A stretch of DNA of 64,000 bases, taken from contig NZ_CP151943.1 of NCBI RefSeq assembly GCF_038592905.1, positions 62,001 to 126,000 on the forward strand, in the 5' to 3' direction. The notes beneath the pieces are model-generated. The model worked only from the letters and a program-made list of their open reading frames with translations. It did not search any database and was not told where the DNA came from. Below are positions 15,499 to 25,603 of this stretch, one piece after another. The position numbers were made by a program, and so were the translations under genes. The DNA is from Neobacillus sp. FSL H8-0543. GTDB taxonomy: Bacteria > Bacillota > Bacilli > Bacillales > Cytobacillaceae. Position 1 is the first letter of the stretch. Every line of letters starts with the position of its first letter.

Positions 15499-17475
15499 TT
15501 AAACCGTTACTAACAATTCTTCTGATGTTTCTTTTTTAGTGACAATGGATTCAAGAACAAAAGCTTTTTCAAATCCGTCTTTTATTGCATTTGTAATCGA
15601 GCCAGGATTGATTGCATCACCTATAACAAAAACATTATCAAAATTTTTAAGAAATAACTCTTCCAGAGGATTGTAGGATTGTGTTCCCATGGAGAACACC
15701 ACATGATCAACTTCAAGTTCTGATTGTTTACCAAACTCATCCTCGACTAATACAGAATTTGATAGGATTTTTGCTACTTGATGGCCTTCGATGACCTCAA
15801 CATTTGCCTTTTTCAAACGATTTACAATCGTCATTCTTGTGTGAGGGGTAACTTTGTTACCCGTCTCCGTTGGTACCTCAACTAATGTCACATCATTTCC
15901 CTGTCTAGCAAGCTGACTGACAACACTATAACAAACCATTCCACTGCCAATTACTACAATTTTTTGATTTGAAAAGGACTTACGTTTTAATAAGACATCT
16001 TCATAATCACAAACATTTGTAAGATTATTTCCTTCTATTTCTGGAATTATTGGTTTTGCACCCGTTGCTAAGAATACAGCATATGGATTTAGTGATTTTA
16101 TCATTTCAACGGAGGCTTCTGTATTTAAACGAACATCTACATTTAGCCGTTCCATTTCGTTTCTATGATATTCAATCATCCAGTTCATTTTTTCCTTAGC
16201 TAATGGTGCCGTCACAAGATTCAATTGTCCTGCAAGCTTGTTATCTTTCTCAAAAATGGTTACATTATATCCTTTTAATGTAAGAACCCTAGCGGTTTCC
16301 ATTCCTCCTGGTCCGCCTCCAACGATTGCCACATTGCGTTTATCCTCAATTTGTTTGAATTCCGTAAACTCTAGTTCCCGTCCTGTTCTAACATTGATCG
16401 CGCAATTAACATGGGCACCTGCCCTTGTACATTGCAGGCAGCAAATACACTTCCTAATTTCTTTTTCACGACCTTCAAATGCTTTCTTTGCCCATTCTGG
16501 ATCTGCGAGGTGTGTACGACCCATTGCTATAAAGTCGGCTTTGCCATCTGTAAGGATTTTGTCGGCAAACTCCGGTTCACGTATAACGCCTACCGTAATT
16601 ACAGGGATAGAGACTTCTTTCTTAATTGCCTCGGCAAGATAAACTCTCCAACCTTGTTCGTAGAGCATAGATTCGATCATTTTTTCCATAGAGTTATAGT
16701 TTCCGCAGCTAGCGTGAAGGGCATCCACACCTATTTTTTCTAAATATCGGCTGACTTCTTTGCTCAAAGGAATATCCATTCCACCTTCTTCGAATTCGTC
16801 TACGCTAAGTCGAATCGAAACAGGGAAATCCTCGCCGCATTTTTCTTTAATACCTCGTACGATTTCCTCGACAAATCTCATTCTGTTTTCAAAGCTGCCG
16901 CCGTATTCATCTGTACGTAAATTTGTATTAGGGCTTAAGAACTGGTTAATTAGGTAGCCGTGGGCACCATGGAGCTCAACACCATCTATACCAGCCCGCT
17001 GACATCTAACTGCACCCATAACAAATTTGTTAACGATTTCTTTTACTTCAACGTTAGTTAGCTCTCTTGGTTCTTCTCCAATTGCTGCACAAGTTACAGC
17101 GCTTGGCGCTACGATTTGTTTACCATCTAGTAATGCGGAAGTGGTTTCTCTTCCTGGATGCTGAAGCTGCACAAATATTTTCGCACCATATTTATGTACT
17201 GCATTAGCTAATCGATGAATTCCTGGTATGAAACGATCTTCATCTATTCTTAATTGATTAGCGGCTGCCTTCCCTAGCTTATAATCGATGGAAGTATATT
17301 CCACAATAATTAACCCTGTACCGCCTTTTGCCCTTTCTTCATAATAGGCAATTTGATGATCCGTAACTTCACCATTGGGACCAGCCAAGTTGGTTCCCAT
17401 TGCTGGCATAATAATTCTGTTTTTCAAAGTTAATTTGCCAATGTTTCCTTTTTCAAATAAATGACTGTACTTCAA
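15499..17475 (-). CDS. FMN/FAD/4Fe-4S oxidoreductase, 2,4-dienoyl-CoA reductase/BaiCD type
   Basis: A 658-residue enzyme in three parts. Residues 1-335 form an Old Yellow Enzyme TIM barrel (HGAHGYLINQFLSP, RLSVDE). Residues about 343-358 carry the Fe-S cysteines CICCLQC...C. From about 380 a pyridine-nucleotide-disulfide domain follows (IVGGGPGGMETA and IGSGMVCYS). Such proteins reduce activated C=C bonds of enoyl compounds with NAD(P)H. TTG start with AAAGGAGGG upstream. No fatty-acid or bile-acid genes are adjacent, so the substrate is open. The promoter region 17476-17668 also holds copy 2 of the GGTGACAGGCACC repeat. Confidence 0.87.
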   Translation of the reverse strand: MKYSHLFEKGNIGKLTLKNRIIMPAMGTNLAGPNGEVTDHQIAYYEERAKGGTGLIIVEYTSIDYKLGKAAANQLRIDEDRFIPGIHRLANAVHKYGAKIFVQLQHPGRETTSALLDGKQIVAPSAVTCAAIGEEPRELTNVEVKEIVNKFVMGAVRCQRAGIDGVELHGAHGYLINQFLSPNTNLRTDEYGGSFENRMRFVEEIVRGIKEKCGEDFPVSIRLSVDEFEEGGMDIPLSKEVSRYLEKIGVDALHASCGNYNSMEKMIESMLYEQGWRVYLAEAIKKEVSIPVITVGVIREPEFADKILTDGKADFIAMGRTHLADPEWAKKAFEGREKEIRKCICCLQCTRAGAHVNCAINVRTGRELEFTEFKQIEDKRNVAIVGGGPGGMETARVLTLKGYNVTIFEKDNKLAGQLNLVTAPLAKEKMNWMIEYHRNEMERLNVDVRLNTEASVEMIKSLNPYAVFLATGAKPIIPEIEGNNLTNVCDYEDVLLKRKSFSNQKIVVIGSGMVCYSVVSQLARQGNDVTLVEVPTETGNKVTPHTRMTIVNRLKKANVEVIEGHQVAKILSNSVLVEDEFGKQSELEVDHVVFSMGTQSYNPLEELFLKNFDNVFVIGDAINPGSITNAIKDGFEKAFVLESIVTKKETSEELLVTV

Positions 17476-17599
17476 ATAAATCCCTCCTTTTATTTGTTAA
17501 ACATTTCACAAACTATTGTAAAAAAAATAATACCCATATTTATTATAAGCCACCAATACAGCCATATTTTTGTATAGAAGTGACAAATATGGCAAATAA

Positions 17600-17612
17600 G
17601 GTGACAGGCACC
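17600..17612. repeat. GGTGACAGGCACC repeat, copy 2
   Basis: A 13-base imperfect palindrome (GGTG/CACC arms) in the intergenic space next to a terminator. Same core as 6950-6962 (reverse orientation) and 45659-45671. Confidence 0.7.
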
Positions 17613-17661
17613 ACAAAAAAAGGCGACTCAGAATTGGTCGTTTGTAACGATTTTCTGAGTC
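17613..17661 (-). terminator. Intrinsic terminator of the threonine aldolase gene
   Basis: GACTCAGAA (17625-17633) pairs with TTCTGAGTC (17653-17661). Reading the minus strand, the stem is followed by a U-rich run from the A tract at 17614-17621. Confidence 0.8.
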
Positions 17662-17668
17662 ACCAGCT

Positions 17669-18691
17669 TCATAATCTTCTTATGTCATTAATAAAAGCTG
17701 CAACGGCTTCCTCTTTTGTTGCCCAAGAAGTGACAAGGCGGATAGCTGCGTAATCTGCATCAACCTTTTCCCAAATGTGAAAGGCATATTTACTTTGTAA
17801 TTCAGTAATGATTGCATTAGGGAGTATCGGAAAGATTTGATTAGAAGGTGAATGAGTTAGAAATGTATAATTCTCTTTGACTAATTCATTTTTTAGCAGA
17901 TCAGCCATTTTATTGGCGTGAAAGGCTATTTCAAAGAAAAGGTTGTCACGGAAAAGCTCAAGAAACTGAATTCCCAATAATCTTCCCTTTGCTAACAGCC
18001 CGCCCTTTTGCTTTATATGATAGCGAAAATCCTCTTTAAGACTTTCAAGGCAAATAACTAATGCCTCACCTAAGAGAGCTCCATTCTTAGTTCCACCAAT
18101 ATAGAAGGCATCTACAAGTGCTGAGATTTCGCTTAATGTAAGATCACTTTCTTCCGAACATAATGCTGAACCTAATCTTGCGCCATCCATATACAAATAA
18201 AGATTATTCTTTCGGCAAAAATCACTTAACTGTTCAAGTTCATTTTTATAATAAATGGTCCCTATTTCTGTAGAGTTCGATATGTATACCAATTTCGGTT
18301 TTACCATATGCTCATCGGTATGAAGATCGAGAACAGCTTGAATGTCGGTAGGAGATAGTTTGCCGTTGTCTACAGCAACCGATAATATTTTATGTCCAGT
18401 TGCCTCAATCGCACCTGTCTCATGCCCGAGAATATGTCCCGTACTCGCTGCAATTGCAGCCTCATGAGGTCTTAAGAAAGCAGAAATTGCGGTAAGATTT
18501 GTTTGCGTCCCACCTGATAAAAGGTGGATATCAACGTCCGTCCGGCCAATTTTTTGTTTTAATAGATCGATTGCTTCGCGGGAGAATTGATCTTCCCCAT
18601 AGCCCTCGTCCTGCACTAAGTTGGATTCTAGTAAAGCATTCAATATTCTAGGATGTGCGCCCTCACTGTAATCATTCTTAAAGCTGTACAT
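17669..18691 (-). CDS. Threonine aldolase family PLP-dependent lyase
   Basis: A 340-residue fold-type I PLP enzyme of the low-specificity L-threonine aldolase/beta-eliminating lyase family. Landmarks are GGTQTNL at 60-66 (phosphate site), H86/H90 stacking region, MDGAR at 168-172 (Asp that binds the pyridine nitrogen) and the Schiff-base lysine K202 in GGTKNGALLG. It would cleave L-threonine or L-allo-threonine to glycine and acetaldehyde. ATG with a GGGGGA site upstream. Monocistronic with a terminator. Confidence 0.88.
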   Translation of the reverse strand: MYSFKNDYSEGAHPRILNALLESNLVQDEGYGEDQFSREAIDLLKQKIGRTDVDIHLLSGGTQTNLTAISAFLRPHEAAIAASTGHILGHETGAIEATGHKILSVAVDNGKLSPTDIQAVLDLHTDEHMVKPKLVYISNSTEIGTIYYKNELEQLSDFCRKNNLYLYMDGARLGSALCSEESDLTLSEISALVDAFYIGGTKNGALLGEALVICLESLKEDFRYHIKQKGGLLAKGRLLGIQFLELFRDNLFFEIAFHANKMADLLKNELVKENYTFLTHSPSNQIFPILPNAIITELQSKYAFHIWEKVDADYAAIRLVTSWATKEEAVAAFINDIRRL

Positions 18692-18821
18692 TGGATTTCC
18701 CCCGAATCTATATTTTTTTCATCATACCATAGCAAATGAATTCAAAAAACTAAAATAAATAGGAACATGGTAAAACCTATTTCCACCATTTTAATACAGG
18801 CATAGAAAATGCATACTCATT

Positions 18822-19895
18822 TCAATTACTTAAACTGCCTTCAAAAAAGCGGTTGATTTCCCTCATAAATTCAACATCAAGTTCACTCGTTTTAAATTTA
18901 TCTACGCCCTCATAAAACTCTGCTTTAATATCCTTTGGTATATTCTCATTGTACCTTTCAAAAAGCACTTTGTATTCTTCGTTTTTTTTATTAATATATT
19001 TACTTGCCGCATCGGAAACAAATAAATTATTATGACCATTATGGTTTTCTTCACTAATTGTTTTAGTCTTAGCAAGATGATTTGTAATATCACCCTTATG
19101 TGCTATGATACTTGATCCATCATAGGATATGGATTCATCTTTGTCCCCATGGATAATTAGGACTGCAGTATCCGTATTGTTTATTCCATCTACCGCTGTC
19201 ATCCTGGCCGTACGACCAAAAAGCATGTTCTGATATATCCATAAAAAAGGATACTCTACATAGGAAAAAAATCCCATCATATTATCTGCTTGTTCTAGTA
19301 GGAATTCCGATGGAGAATTGAATCCTGAAATGCTTGCAACTGCTGAAATATCATGGTTACCATTCAATATTGCGGTAACGGCATAACCACCCCAGCTGTG
19401 TCCGTATAGCATAATAGGTAGATTGATTAATCTGTTATTACTTTTTATGTAAGTCAAAGCAGCATCTAAATCGATCACGGATTGCGGAAGACCGATGGTG
19501 CCTTCTCCCTCACTCTCATGGCTACCAGTACCATCAAAAGAGAATACGCGCCAACCGTTATCTACAAAATACATTGTTTCCGCCAGATAGTTTTCTGCAC
19601 CTTCTCCAAGTCCATGAGCAATAACCACCACACCTTTCTCGTTACCTTCACCGTACAAATAACCAGTCAATGTGTTTTCTTTGGACTCGAATTCAACCGT
19701 CGTTCGGTCATATCCATCAACATTACTATATTGGAGATAACCTGACACTTCTGGTTTGTCATATCTTTGGAATTGTCCATCATAAATCACTTTGACAACA
19801 AACATTGAAAGGATTGAAAAAAGGAGTATGAATATGGCTAGAACTATCAACGTAATGCCCCGTGCCTTCTTTTTACCTCTAACGTCCACTTCCAC
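18822..19895 (-). CDS. Membrane-anchored alpha/beta hydrolase
   Basis: A 357-residue protein with a basic N-terminus, one transmembrane helix at about 14-36, and an extracellular alpha/beta-hydrolase domain. The nucleophile elbow is GHSWGG with S167; the acid is probably D251 or D253 in HGDKDESI; the base is H285 or H288 in ENHNGHN. An HGLGEG oxyanion loop lies near 94-99. GTG start with an AAGGGGGA site 8 bases away. Esterase or peptidase activity on an unknown substrate. It is adjacent to, but separately transcribed from, the CPBP protease. Confidence 0.83.
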   Translation of the reverse strand: MEVDVRGKKKARGITLIVLAIFILLFSILSMFVVKVIYDGQFQRYDKPEVSGYLQYSNVDGYDRTTVEFESKENTLTGYLYGEGNEKGVVVIAHGLGEGAENYLAETMYFVDNGWRVFSFDGTGSHESEGEGTIGLPQSVIDLDAALTYIKSNNRLINLPIMLYGHSWGGYAVTAILNGNHDISAVASISGFNSPSEFLLEQADNMMGFFSYVEYPFLWIYQNMLFGRTARMTAVDGINNTDTAVLIIHGDKDESISYDGSSIIAHKGDITNHLAKTKTISEENHNGHNNLFVSDAASKYINKKNEEYKVLFERYNENIPKDIKAEFYEGVDKFKTSELDVEFMREINRFFEGSLSN

Positions 19896-19966
19896 TTAAA
19901 TCTTCCCCCTTGATAAATCTTTAGCTTCAAAAATATATTTAAGGCGTATTACACACTTGTAGACAA

Positions 19967-20734
19967 TTATATTTTAGGGGCAATTGGTGTATGGAAGAAC
20001 ATCTCCCTATTTTTCAGAACAACAAACGCACATGCTAACCCAAAAACGACAATTTCAGTAATGAAAAGCTGTAGATTGAACCTTCCCCATAACAATACAT
20101 GTGATGTGAAACTAAATGTGAAATGATACACAATCATAGTCGTTAAATTGCCATCGGTTTTGTTATACAGCCAGGTCATCAAGATGGATGATTCAACAAT
20201 TGTAATTATGTAAAGGACAAAGCCCAATAAGCCACCTGTAAAATTTAAATGCCATACTCCCCAAAGAATTCCAACCATGAGACTGCTCAATATAGGAGAA
20301 TATCTTTTTTGGAATTGAGGAAGTAGAAACCCTCTCCATCCTATCTCTTCAGCAGTGCAACCAAGAAGGATAGCAATGATATTGATGAAATAAAACATAG
20401 CACTTCCATTCCACGGTTTATACGTAATTCCAAATAGTGATATCGCTATACTGCTTACTGCAATACATAGGAATGGGAGCAAAAAAGCAAGGCCCATCCA
20501 TTTTAAATTATCACCATGGATATGTGATGAACCTATGATTCTAGGCATCATGATTTTTCCCATCGTAACAACAGAAAAAAGTCCAACAGCTAATGCAGGT
20601 GCAAATTGAGTGAAGGAGACAGAGTAATTTCCCACTGTTTGAAATACAAAATGAAGTGGTAATAATAATACGCTTATTAGCATTGTTATTATAAAGTAAG
20701 ATGCTACCCTATGTTTTTCCATTTCCTTATACAA
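19967..20734 (-). CDS. CPBP family intramembrane glutamic endopeptidase
   Basis: A 255-residue polytopic protein. The CPBP (Abi/Rce1-like) motifs are EEIGWRGF (E129, E130, R134) and, in a later helix, WGVWHLN with H162. These residues form the catalytic centre of Rce1-type proteases. About seven hydrophobic helices are seen. Start is TTG with a textbook GGAGGTGATC site. In bacteria such proteins process peptides or give immunity to bacteriocins; no bacteriocin-like gene was found next to it, so the role is open. Confidence 0.88.
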   Translation of the reverse strand: MYKEMEKHRVASYFIITMLISVLLLPLHFVFQTVGNYSVSFTQFAPALAVGLFSVVTMGKIMMPRIIGSSHIHGDNLKWMGLAFLLPFLCIAVSSIAISLFGITYKPWNGSAMFYFINIIAILLGCTAEEIGWRGFLLPQFQKRYSPILSSLMVGILWGVWHLNFTGGLLGFVLYIITIVESSILMTWLYNKTDGNLTTMIVYHFTFSFTSHVLLWGRFNLQLFITEIVVFGLACAFVVLKNREMFFHTPIAPKI

Positions 20735-20995
20735 ACGATCACCTCCATCTTTTACTATAATTACATAAGCTAATCTAGCAAATATTAGATGTATCTATCC
20801 TTTTGGTTAATTGGTTAATTTTTCAAACTATCCTCGTATCCATTATACTCTTAATTTTCTTACTTTTATATGAACCTCTAAAAACAGAGGGTGTAGAAGA
20901 ACTTGAGCCACTTATTATCAAAAAAAATCACCACCCAAGTATTCTTGGATCGTGTTAGTGAAGCTCTCAAACTTGGCGAAGAATTAAAAAATGAA

Positions 20996-21496
20996 TTAGC
21001 TCTTTTCTTTTTCAATCGGTTGGTTGGTTTCAGAGTTGTTATTTTCACCATTTACTGTTTGAAACATATTTTTCGAAACCTCATTAAGTTTTCTTACAAA
21101 TCGGTTAAAACCGAAGCCAACAAAAAACGCTAAGCTTATTTGCGCAAAGGGGGTATCGTCAAACTCGACGAACTCAATTAATAATATTCCGCTTTGGATC
21201 AGCGTGACAGCAACTACAGATGTTCCAGTTGCAAATATCGGATAAAAAATATAAATAATCCATTTTCGATAATCGGTCAATTCATTTTTCATATAATGAG
21301 AGCAAAACATGTAAAGGTGCCGCAGTGATCCACCAATAGCTCCAGCGAAAAAATAATACAAGAAGATTTTAATATCTGCAACAAATGGGAGCCTTTCCTC
21401 AAGCGCCCCAGTAAACAATACACCTACAGCGATAAAACTGCCAAAAAACAAGAGGGATAGATATGTCAGAATAACTGCTTTTAACCATTTATTCAC
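20996..21496 (-). CDS. Integral membrane protein of unknown function
   Basis: A 166-residue protein with about four hydrophobic helices (roughly 8-30, 45-62, 80-108 and 119-135) and a charged, Asn/Glu-rich C-terminal tail. A glycine-rich FFAGAIGGSLRHLY segment sits in the second helix. GTG start with AGAGGTGATTTC before it. I do not recognise the family. Neighbours are divergent serC on one side and the CPBP protease on the other; no operon partner. Confidence 0.65.
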   Translation of the reverse strand: MNKWLKAVILTYLSLLFFGSFIAVGVLFTGALEERLPFVADIKIFLYYFFAGAIGGSLRHLYMFCSHYMKNELTDYRKWIIYIFYPIFATGTSVVAVTLIQSGILLIEFVEFDDTPFAQISLAFFVGFGFNRFVRKLNEVSKNMFQTVNGENNNSETNQPIEKEKS

Positions 21497-21670
21497 GAAA
21501 TCACCTCTTCCATCAGATACTATATCCTATGTAGACAAAGTTACCATCGTGCAAAACACCTTATTTCCTACTACACCCAATGAATATTTTTCATAAAACT
21601 AAATTGTATTTATTTTCACAATTTTAAAACTATGGTATATTCAAGGAAAGACAAAATGGGAGTGAGATTA

Positions 21671-22768
21671 ATGAAACTACAGGTTCACCGCACCTATAAT
21701 TTTAATGCTGGCCCTTCCGCTTTACCTATTTCAGTCCTTGAGAAAGCACAGCAGGAATTGATTGATTTTCGAGGAACAGGAATGTCCGTCATGGAACTTA
21801 GCCATCGGAGTAGCACCTATGAGGAAGTACATAATCAGGCGATTAGCAGTCTTAAAGAATTATTATCTATTCCGGATACGCATGAGGTCCTTTTCTTACA
21901 AGGCGGAGCTAGTTTGCAGTTTTCGATGATACCAATGAATTTCCTGCACACGGGAGAAAAGGCTGCATATGTCATGACGGGATCGTGGTCTGAAAAGGCA
22001 TTCTCCGAGGGAAAGCTTTTGGGTGAGGTTTATCAAGCAGCTTCCGCTAAAGAAGGGAACTACCGCCGGATACCAAAGCTTGAGGAATTACAGTATCAAA
22101 CGGGTGATGCCTATTTACATCTAACATCCAACAATACAATTTATGGTACTCAGTGGAAAGACTATCCTGACACTCGTGATGTCCCCTTAATTGCAGACAT
22201 GTCGAGTGATATCCTCTCTAAACCGATTGATATCAGCAGGTTTGCACTCATTTACGCTGGTGCCCAGAAAAATCTTGGTCCATCAGGGGTAACGGTTGTA
22301 ATTATTCGGAAGGATTTACTTGAAAAAGCGAATACCAATATTCCAACCATGTTAAAATACAGCACGCATGTGAAAAATAATTCCTTATATAACACTCCGC
22401 CAACTTTCGGGATTTATATGTTAGGCGAGGTCCTTAACTGGATTCGCGAGTTAGGCGGAGTCGGTGCCATCTCTGAGTTAAATGAGCGAAAAGCGCTACT
22501 AATCTATGATGTAATCGATAATAGTAATGATTTTTATGTTGGCCATGCTGACAAAGACAGTCGTTCCCTCATGAACATTACGTTCAACTTAGAAACAGAA
22601 GAATTAGAAAAGAAATTTTTACATCAGGCTAAACAGGAAGGCTTTGTTGGCGTTAACGGACATCGCTCTATCGGTGGCTGCCGCGTATCTGCTTACAATG
22701 CAGTACCAATTGAGGCGTGCCAGGCGTTTAGTGAGTTTATGATTCAATTTCAAAAAGCGAATAAGTAA
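21671..22768 (+). CDS. serC: Phosphoserine aminotransferase
   Basis: A 365-residue PLP enzyme of class V. The opening YNFNAGPSALP, the SHRS motif, and the Schiff-base lysine in GAQKNLGPSG (about residue 195) identify SerC, and the C-terminal GHRSIGGCRVSAYNA is typical. It converts 3-phosphohydroxypyruvate to phosphoserine in serine synthesis, and also serves PLP synthesis. The frame opens at 21632, but GGGAGTGAG before the ATG at 21671 and the family length support the shorter start. No serA is adjacent. Confidence 0.95.
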   Translation: MKLQVHRTYNFNAGPSALPISVLEKAQQELIDFRGTGMSVMELSHRSSTYEEVHNQAISSLKELLSIPDTHEVLFLQGGASLQFSMIPMNFLHTGEKAAYVMTGSWSEKAFSEGKLLGEVYQAASAKEGNYRRIPKLEELQYQTGDAYLHLTSNNTIYGTQWKDYPDTRDVPLIADMSSDILSKPIDISRFALIYAGAQKNLGPSGVTVVIIRKDLLEKANTNIPTMLKYSTHVKNNSLYNTPPTFGIYMLGEVLNWIRELGGVGAISELNERKALLIYDVIDNSNDFYVGHADKDSRSLMNITFNLETEELEKKFLHQAKQEGFVGVNGHRSIGGCRVSAYNAVPIEACQAFSEFMIQFQKANK

Positions 22769-22805
22769 AAAAATCACCCTCTAAATTTTTAGAGGGTGAT
22801 TTTTT
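22769..22805. terminator. Bidirectional terminator between serC and the monooxygenase gene
   Basis: A 17-bp perfect stem AAAAATCACCCTCTAAA (22769-22785) with 22788-22804, flanked by A and T runs on both sides. Confidence 0.93.
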
Positions 22806-22815
22806 ACTTAAGATA

Positions 22816-23817
22816 TTATTTGCCATCGACTACTTCTTTTAATATCTCATACGACCGCTTTTGTTTATCAGGATCATATATATAAGACACGGCCATGATT
22901 TCATCCACATTAAATCGTTCTTGGAAATGTGTTAACTGTTGTCGGACCGTTTCCTTGCTCCCTAAAAATGTCACACTTGACATTGACTTAGCCATTTCTT
23001 CTTCCCTTGGATTCCAAATTCCGTCCATGTTTTCAACTGGCGGTTTTAACGGACTTTGAGAACCTCGGACAACATTTAGGAAAAATTGTTGCATTGTTGT
23101 CATCAATCGATTGGCCTCAGCATCCGTTTCGGCCGCAATCACATTTAAGCAAACCAACATATACGGTTGATCTAAATACTCAGATGGCTGGAATCGATTT
23201 CGATAAATCGAGATGGCATCTTCCATAAATCTTGGTGCAAAATGTGAAGCGAATACATATGGAAGACCTAGGCTTGCCGCCAAATAAGCCGAATCTGTAG
23301 ATGAACCGAGGATATAAATTGGAACATTTGTGCCTACTCCTGGATAGGCCTTCACATAACCTTGCTGATCTTCTGGTCCAAAATACGTCAGCAAAGCCTG
23401 AACATCCTCAGGGAATGTATAGACCGTATCGCTTTTTGACCGTCTCAAGGCGCTTGCGGTCATCATATCGGTACCAGGAGCACGCCCAAGACCTAATTCC
23501 ACACGATTTGGATAAATGGTTGCCATCGTTCCAAATTGCTCAGCTACTACTAACGGGGCATGGTTTGGTAGCATGATTCCACCAGAACCAACTTTAATCG
23601 TATTGGTATGCTCCAATGTATGTTTTATTAATATGGATGTTGAAGAACTGACTAGCGTTGGCGTATTATGATGCTCTGCAATCCAATATCGCTGATACCC
23701 CATTTTTTCTGTCTCCTGGGCAAGATTCACCATTTCATCAATCGCTTGTTTACTGCTTCGTCCTTCACGTATCGGTGCAAGGTTTAATACTGATACAGGT
23801 ATATTTATGTTTGCCAT
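22816..23817 (-). CDS. Luciferase-like (LLM) flavin-dependent oxidoreductase
   Basis: A 333-residue TIM-barrel flavoprotein of the bacterial luciferase-like family, group with B. subtilis YceB/YvbT. Motifs: AEHHNTPTL near residue 48-56, [13 protein letters not shown] near 78-90, GLGRAPGTD near 111-119 and [10 protein letters not shown] near 168-177. Such enzymes use FMNH2 and oxygen to oxidise organic molecules; the substrate is not evident. Monocistronic, ending against the serC terminator. Confidence 0.9.
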   Translation of the reverse strand: MANINIPVSVLNLAPIREGRSSKQAIDEMVNLAQETEKMGYQRYWIAEHHNTPTLVSSSTSILIKHTLEHTNTIKVGSGGIMLPNHAPLVVAEQFGTMATIYPNRVELGLGRAPGTDMMTASALRRSKSDTVYTFPEDVQALLTYFGPEDQQGYVKAYPGVGTNVPIYILGSSTDSAYLAASLGLPYVFASHFAPRFMEDAISIYRNRFQPSEYLDQPYMLVCLNVIAAETDAEANRLMTTMQQFFLNVVRGSQSPLKPPVENMDGIWNPREEEMAKSMSSVTFLGSKETVRQQLTHFQERFNVDEIMAVSYIYDPDKQKRSYEILKEVVDGK

Positions 23818-24141
23818 TATTCTATTTGTCCTTTCTTAATCGGGATACTACTACTCCTACTATAGTATCAATCGAAATGCAGGAAACAAACAAAAATGCC
23901 TCTGTTTTGTGGTAATTACGCACCCTCTTTTACCACAATTCTTCTTTTATCATGCTCCATCAACAAAATACGACTAGAAAAAATCTCTTAGAAATATTTT
24001 ACAAATCAGTAATTAATAGATGGATGTTTCATAATGTCACTTTTATGTAACTTAACTGTAATACTAATCTATTTAATGCATTCATAGTAATAGTTTAAAT
24101 ACGAGAAACGACTGACACTATTACTAGGAGGAAATTAATCA
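23818..24141. other. Intergenic region, promoters only
   Basis: A 324-base spacer between divergent genes. It is AT-rich; I see no open frame with a ribosome binding site, no riboswitch-like fold and no repeat. It should contain the promoters of both neighbours. Confidence 0.5.
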
Positions 24142-24846
24142 ATGAAAAAGTTAATTATGGTATTATCAATATTTGCAGGAATCTTATTTATATCCGCTCT
24201 ATTTGCTTCCCCAACGTTTGCTTATACAGTTAAAAGCGGAGATACTATGACCAAAATTGCTAAGGAAAATAACCTTACCCTTCAAGAGTTAGCTGAGGCT
24301 AACCCACACATACATAATATTAATCTTATTTTTGCTGGACAGACTGTTAACACTACTAAACCAGAGATAAAAGTAAACCTTATAGAGGAAAAGAACTTTG
24401 TGTTGAAAGAATCGAATATCGTGAAAAAGGGGTTACCAGCACATATAAGTAAATCAGACAAACAGGATACCCAAGTAAAAGTAAAGTACTCAGATTATGA
24501 AATCGACCTGCTGGCTCGAATCGTTCGGGCAGAAGCGCAAAGCGAACCTTTTGAAGGTAAAATCGCAGTAGCTTGTGTTATCTTAAACAGAGTTGACAGT
24601 CCATTATTCCCGAACACTATTAAGGATGTTATCTACGCCCCCGGCCAATTCCAACCAGTAAGAAATGGTTCCATAAATAAACCAGCTGATGAAGAATCAA
24701 TCAAAGCTGTTCGCGCAGCATTAACGGAACACCGAAATTTCGCCCCTGGAGCCCTATTCTTTTACAACCCCTCTATCGCTACCAGTAGGTGGTTAGATTC
24801 AAGAGCAACAACACTTGTTGTCGGTCAACATGTATTTAAAAAATAG
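24142..24846 (+). CDS. Secreted LysM cell-wall hydrolase, SleB/CwlJ type
   Basis: A 234-residue secreted protein. Signal peptide about 1-27 ending SPTFA, a LysM domain at 28-70 (YTVKSGDTMTKIA), a linker, then a Hydrolase_2 (SleB C-terminal) domain from about 118 to the end: LLARIVRAEA with the catalytic glutamate, GKIAVACVILNRV and GALFFYNP. SleB-type enzymes are lytic transglycosylases acting on cortex muramic-delta-lactam; the LysM version (YkvT-like) may act on vegetative or spore peptidoglycan. GAGGAAA site before the ATG, terminator after the stop. Confidence 0.9.
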   Translation: MKKLIMVLSIFAGILFISALFASPTFAYTVKSGDTMTKIAKENNLTLQELAEANPHIHNINLIFAGQTVNTTKPEIKVNLIEEKNFVLKESNIVKKGLPAHISKSDKQDTQVKVKYSDYEIDLLARIVRAEAQSEPFEGKIAVACVILNRVDSPLFPNTIKDVIYAPGQFQPVRNGSINKPADEESIKAVRAALTEHRNFAPGALFFYNPSIATSRWLDSRATTLVVGQHVFKK

Positions 24847-24853
24847 AAAAAAC

Positions 24854-24886
24854 GAGGGATCCAATTATTATTGGAGTCCCTCATTT
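24854..24886 (+). terminator. Intrinsic terminator of the LysM hydrolase gene
   Basis: GAGGGATCCAAT (24854-24865) pairs with 24870-24882 with a small bulge, followed by ATTTT. Confidence 0.8.
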
Positions 24887-24929
24887 TACTATCATGACAA
24901 TTTATTTTTACTCTGCTGAAACAGATTTC

Positions 24930-25451
24930 CTATTTAGGAAGTTCCTTATAAGCTAACTTCATGATTATTTCCTCATGTTGAGGATACTTTTCTACTAGTT
25001 CGGCTTGAGTAAATAATTCAAAGTCTTGAAATTCAAAACCCGGCGAAACCATACATCCAACAAGAGAACAAGTATTTTTTTCCATAACCGATGATCCAAA
25101 AATTGAATTTTTCTTTACTAGGATTTGTGGTCTTTCCCCTTGATCAAGGTTCATTCCCACTTTCATCTCCTCATAATCGCCATTTTCATGGATGACATGA
25201 ACGGTCAATGGGCTACCTGCATGATAGTACCACAGTTCATCCGATTTGAGACGATGGAAATGGGATACATCCTTCGATGATAAAAGAAAATAAATACTAG
25301 TATAAAGCTTTCGCTGACCTTCAAAATTGACTGATAATTCACTATCAGAGGTACTTTCCTCAGATTGAAATGTTTGTTTGAAATATCCGCCTTCTGGATG
25401 TGGAAGAAGACCTAGTTTTGATACCCAGCTTTGTAAGTCATTAATATGCAT
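24930..25451 (-). CDS. Cupin family protein, DUF985 type
   Basis: A 173-residue single-domain cupin similar to the DUF985/YML079w group. Landmarks are LLPHPEGGYFKQTF (about 17-30), the HFHRLKSDELWYYHAG box and the second half HVIHENGDYEE. Some relatives bind nucleotides or sugars; enzymatic function is not established. Start at 25451 is chosen because GAAGGGA precedes that ATG, though the frame opens earlier. Single gene. Confidence 0.82.
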   Translation of the reverse strand: MHINDLQSWVSKLGLLPHPEGGYFKQTFQSEESTSDSELSVNFEGQRKLYTSIYFLLSSKDVSHFHRLKSDELWYYHAGSPLTVHVIHENGDYEEMKVGMNLDQGERPQILVKKNSIFGSSVMEKNTCSLVGCMVSPGFEFQDFELFTQAELVEKYPQHEEIIMKLAYKELPK

Positions 25452-25603
25452 GATATAATTCCCTTCACTTTCAAAAATTTTAGAAGTATGTACCAAGTAT
25501 ACAATTTTTTAGATTAAAAAACACGAAAAGCCGGTATTCAACCAGCTTTTGATAATTAAGTATAATTTTGCTATGGATTTCAATTCAACCAGTTCCCTGT
25601 CTC

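Noticed and set aside
20903..21133. A plus-strand frame reading SHLLSKKITTQVFLDRVSEAL
   Set aside because: TTG start without a good ribosome site, and more than half lies antisense to the convergent membrane-protein gene. The first 30 codons look protein-like and could be a gene remnant, but I cannot support it.
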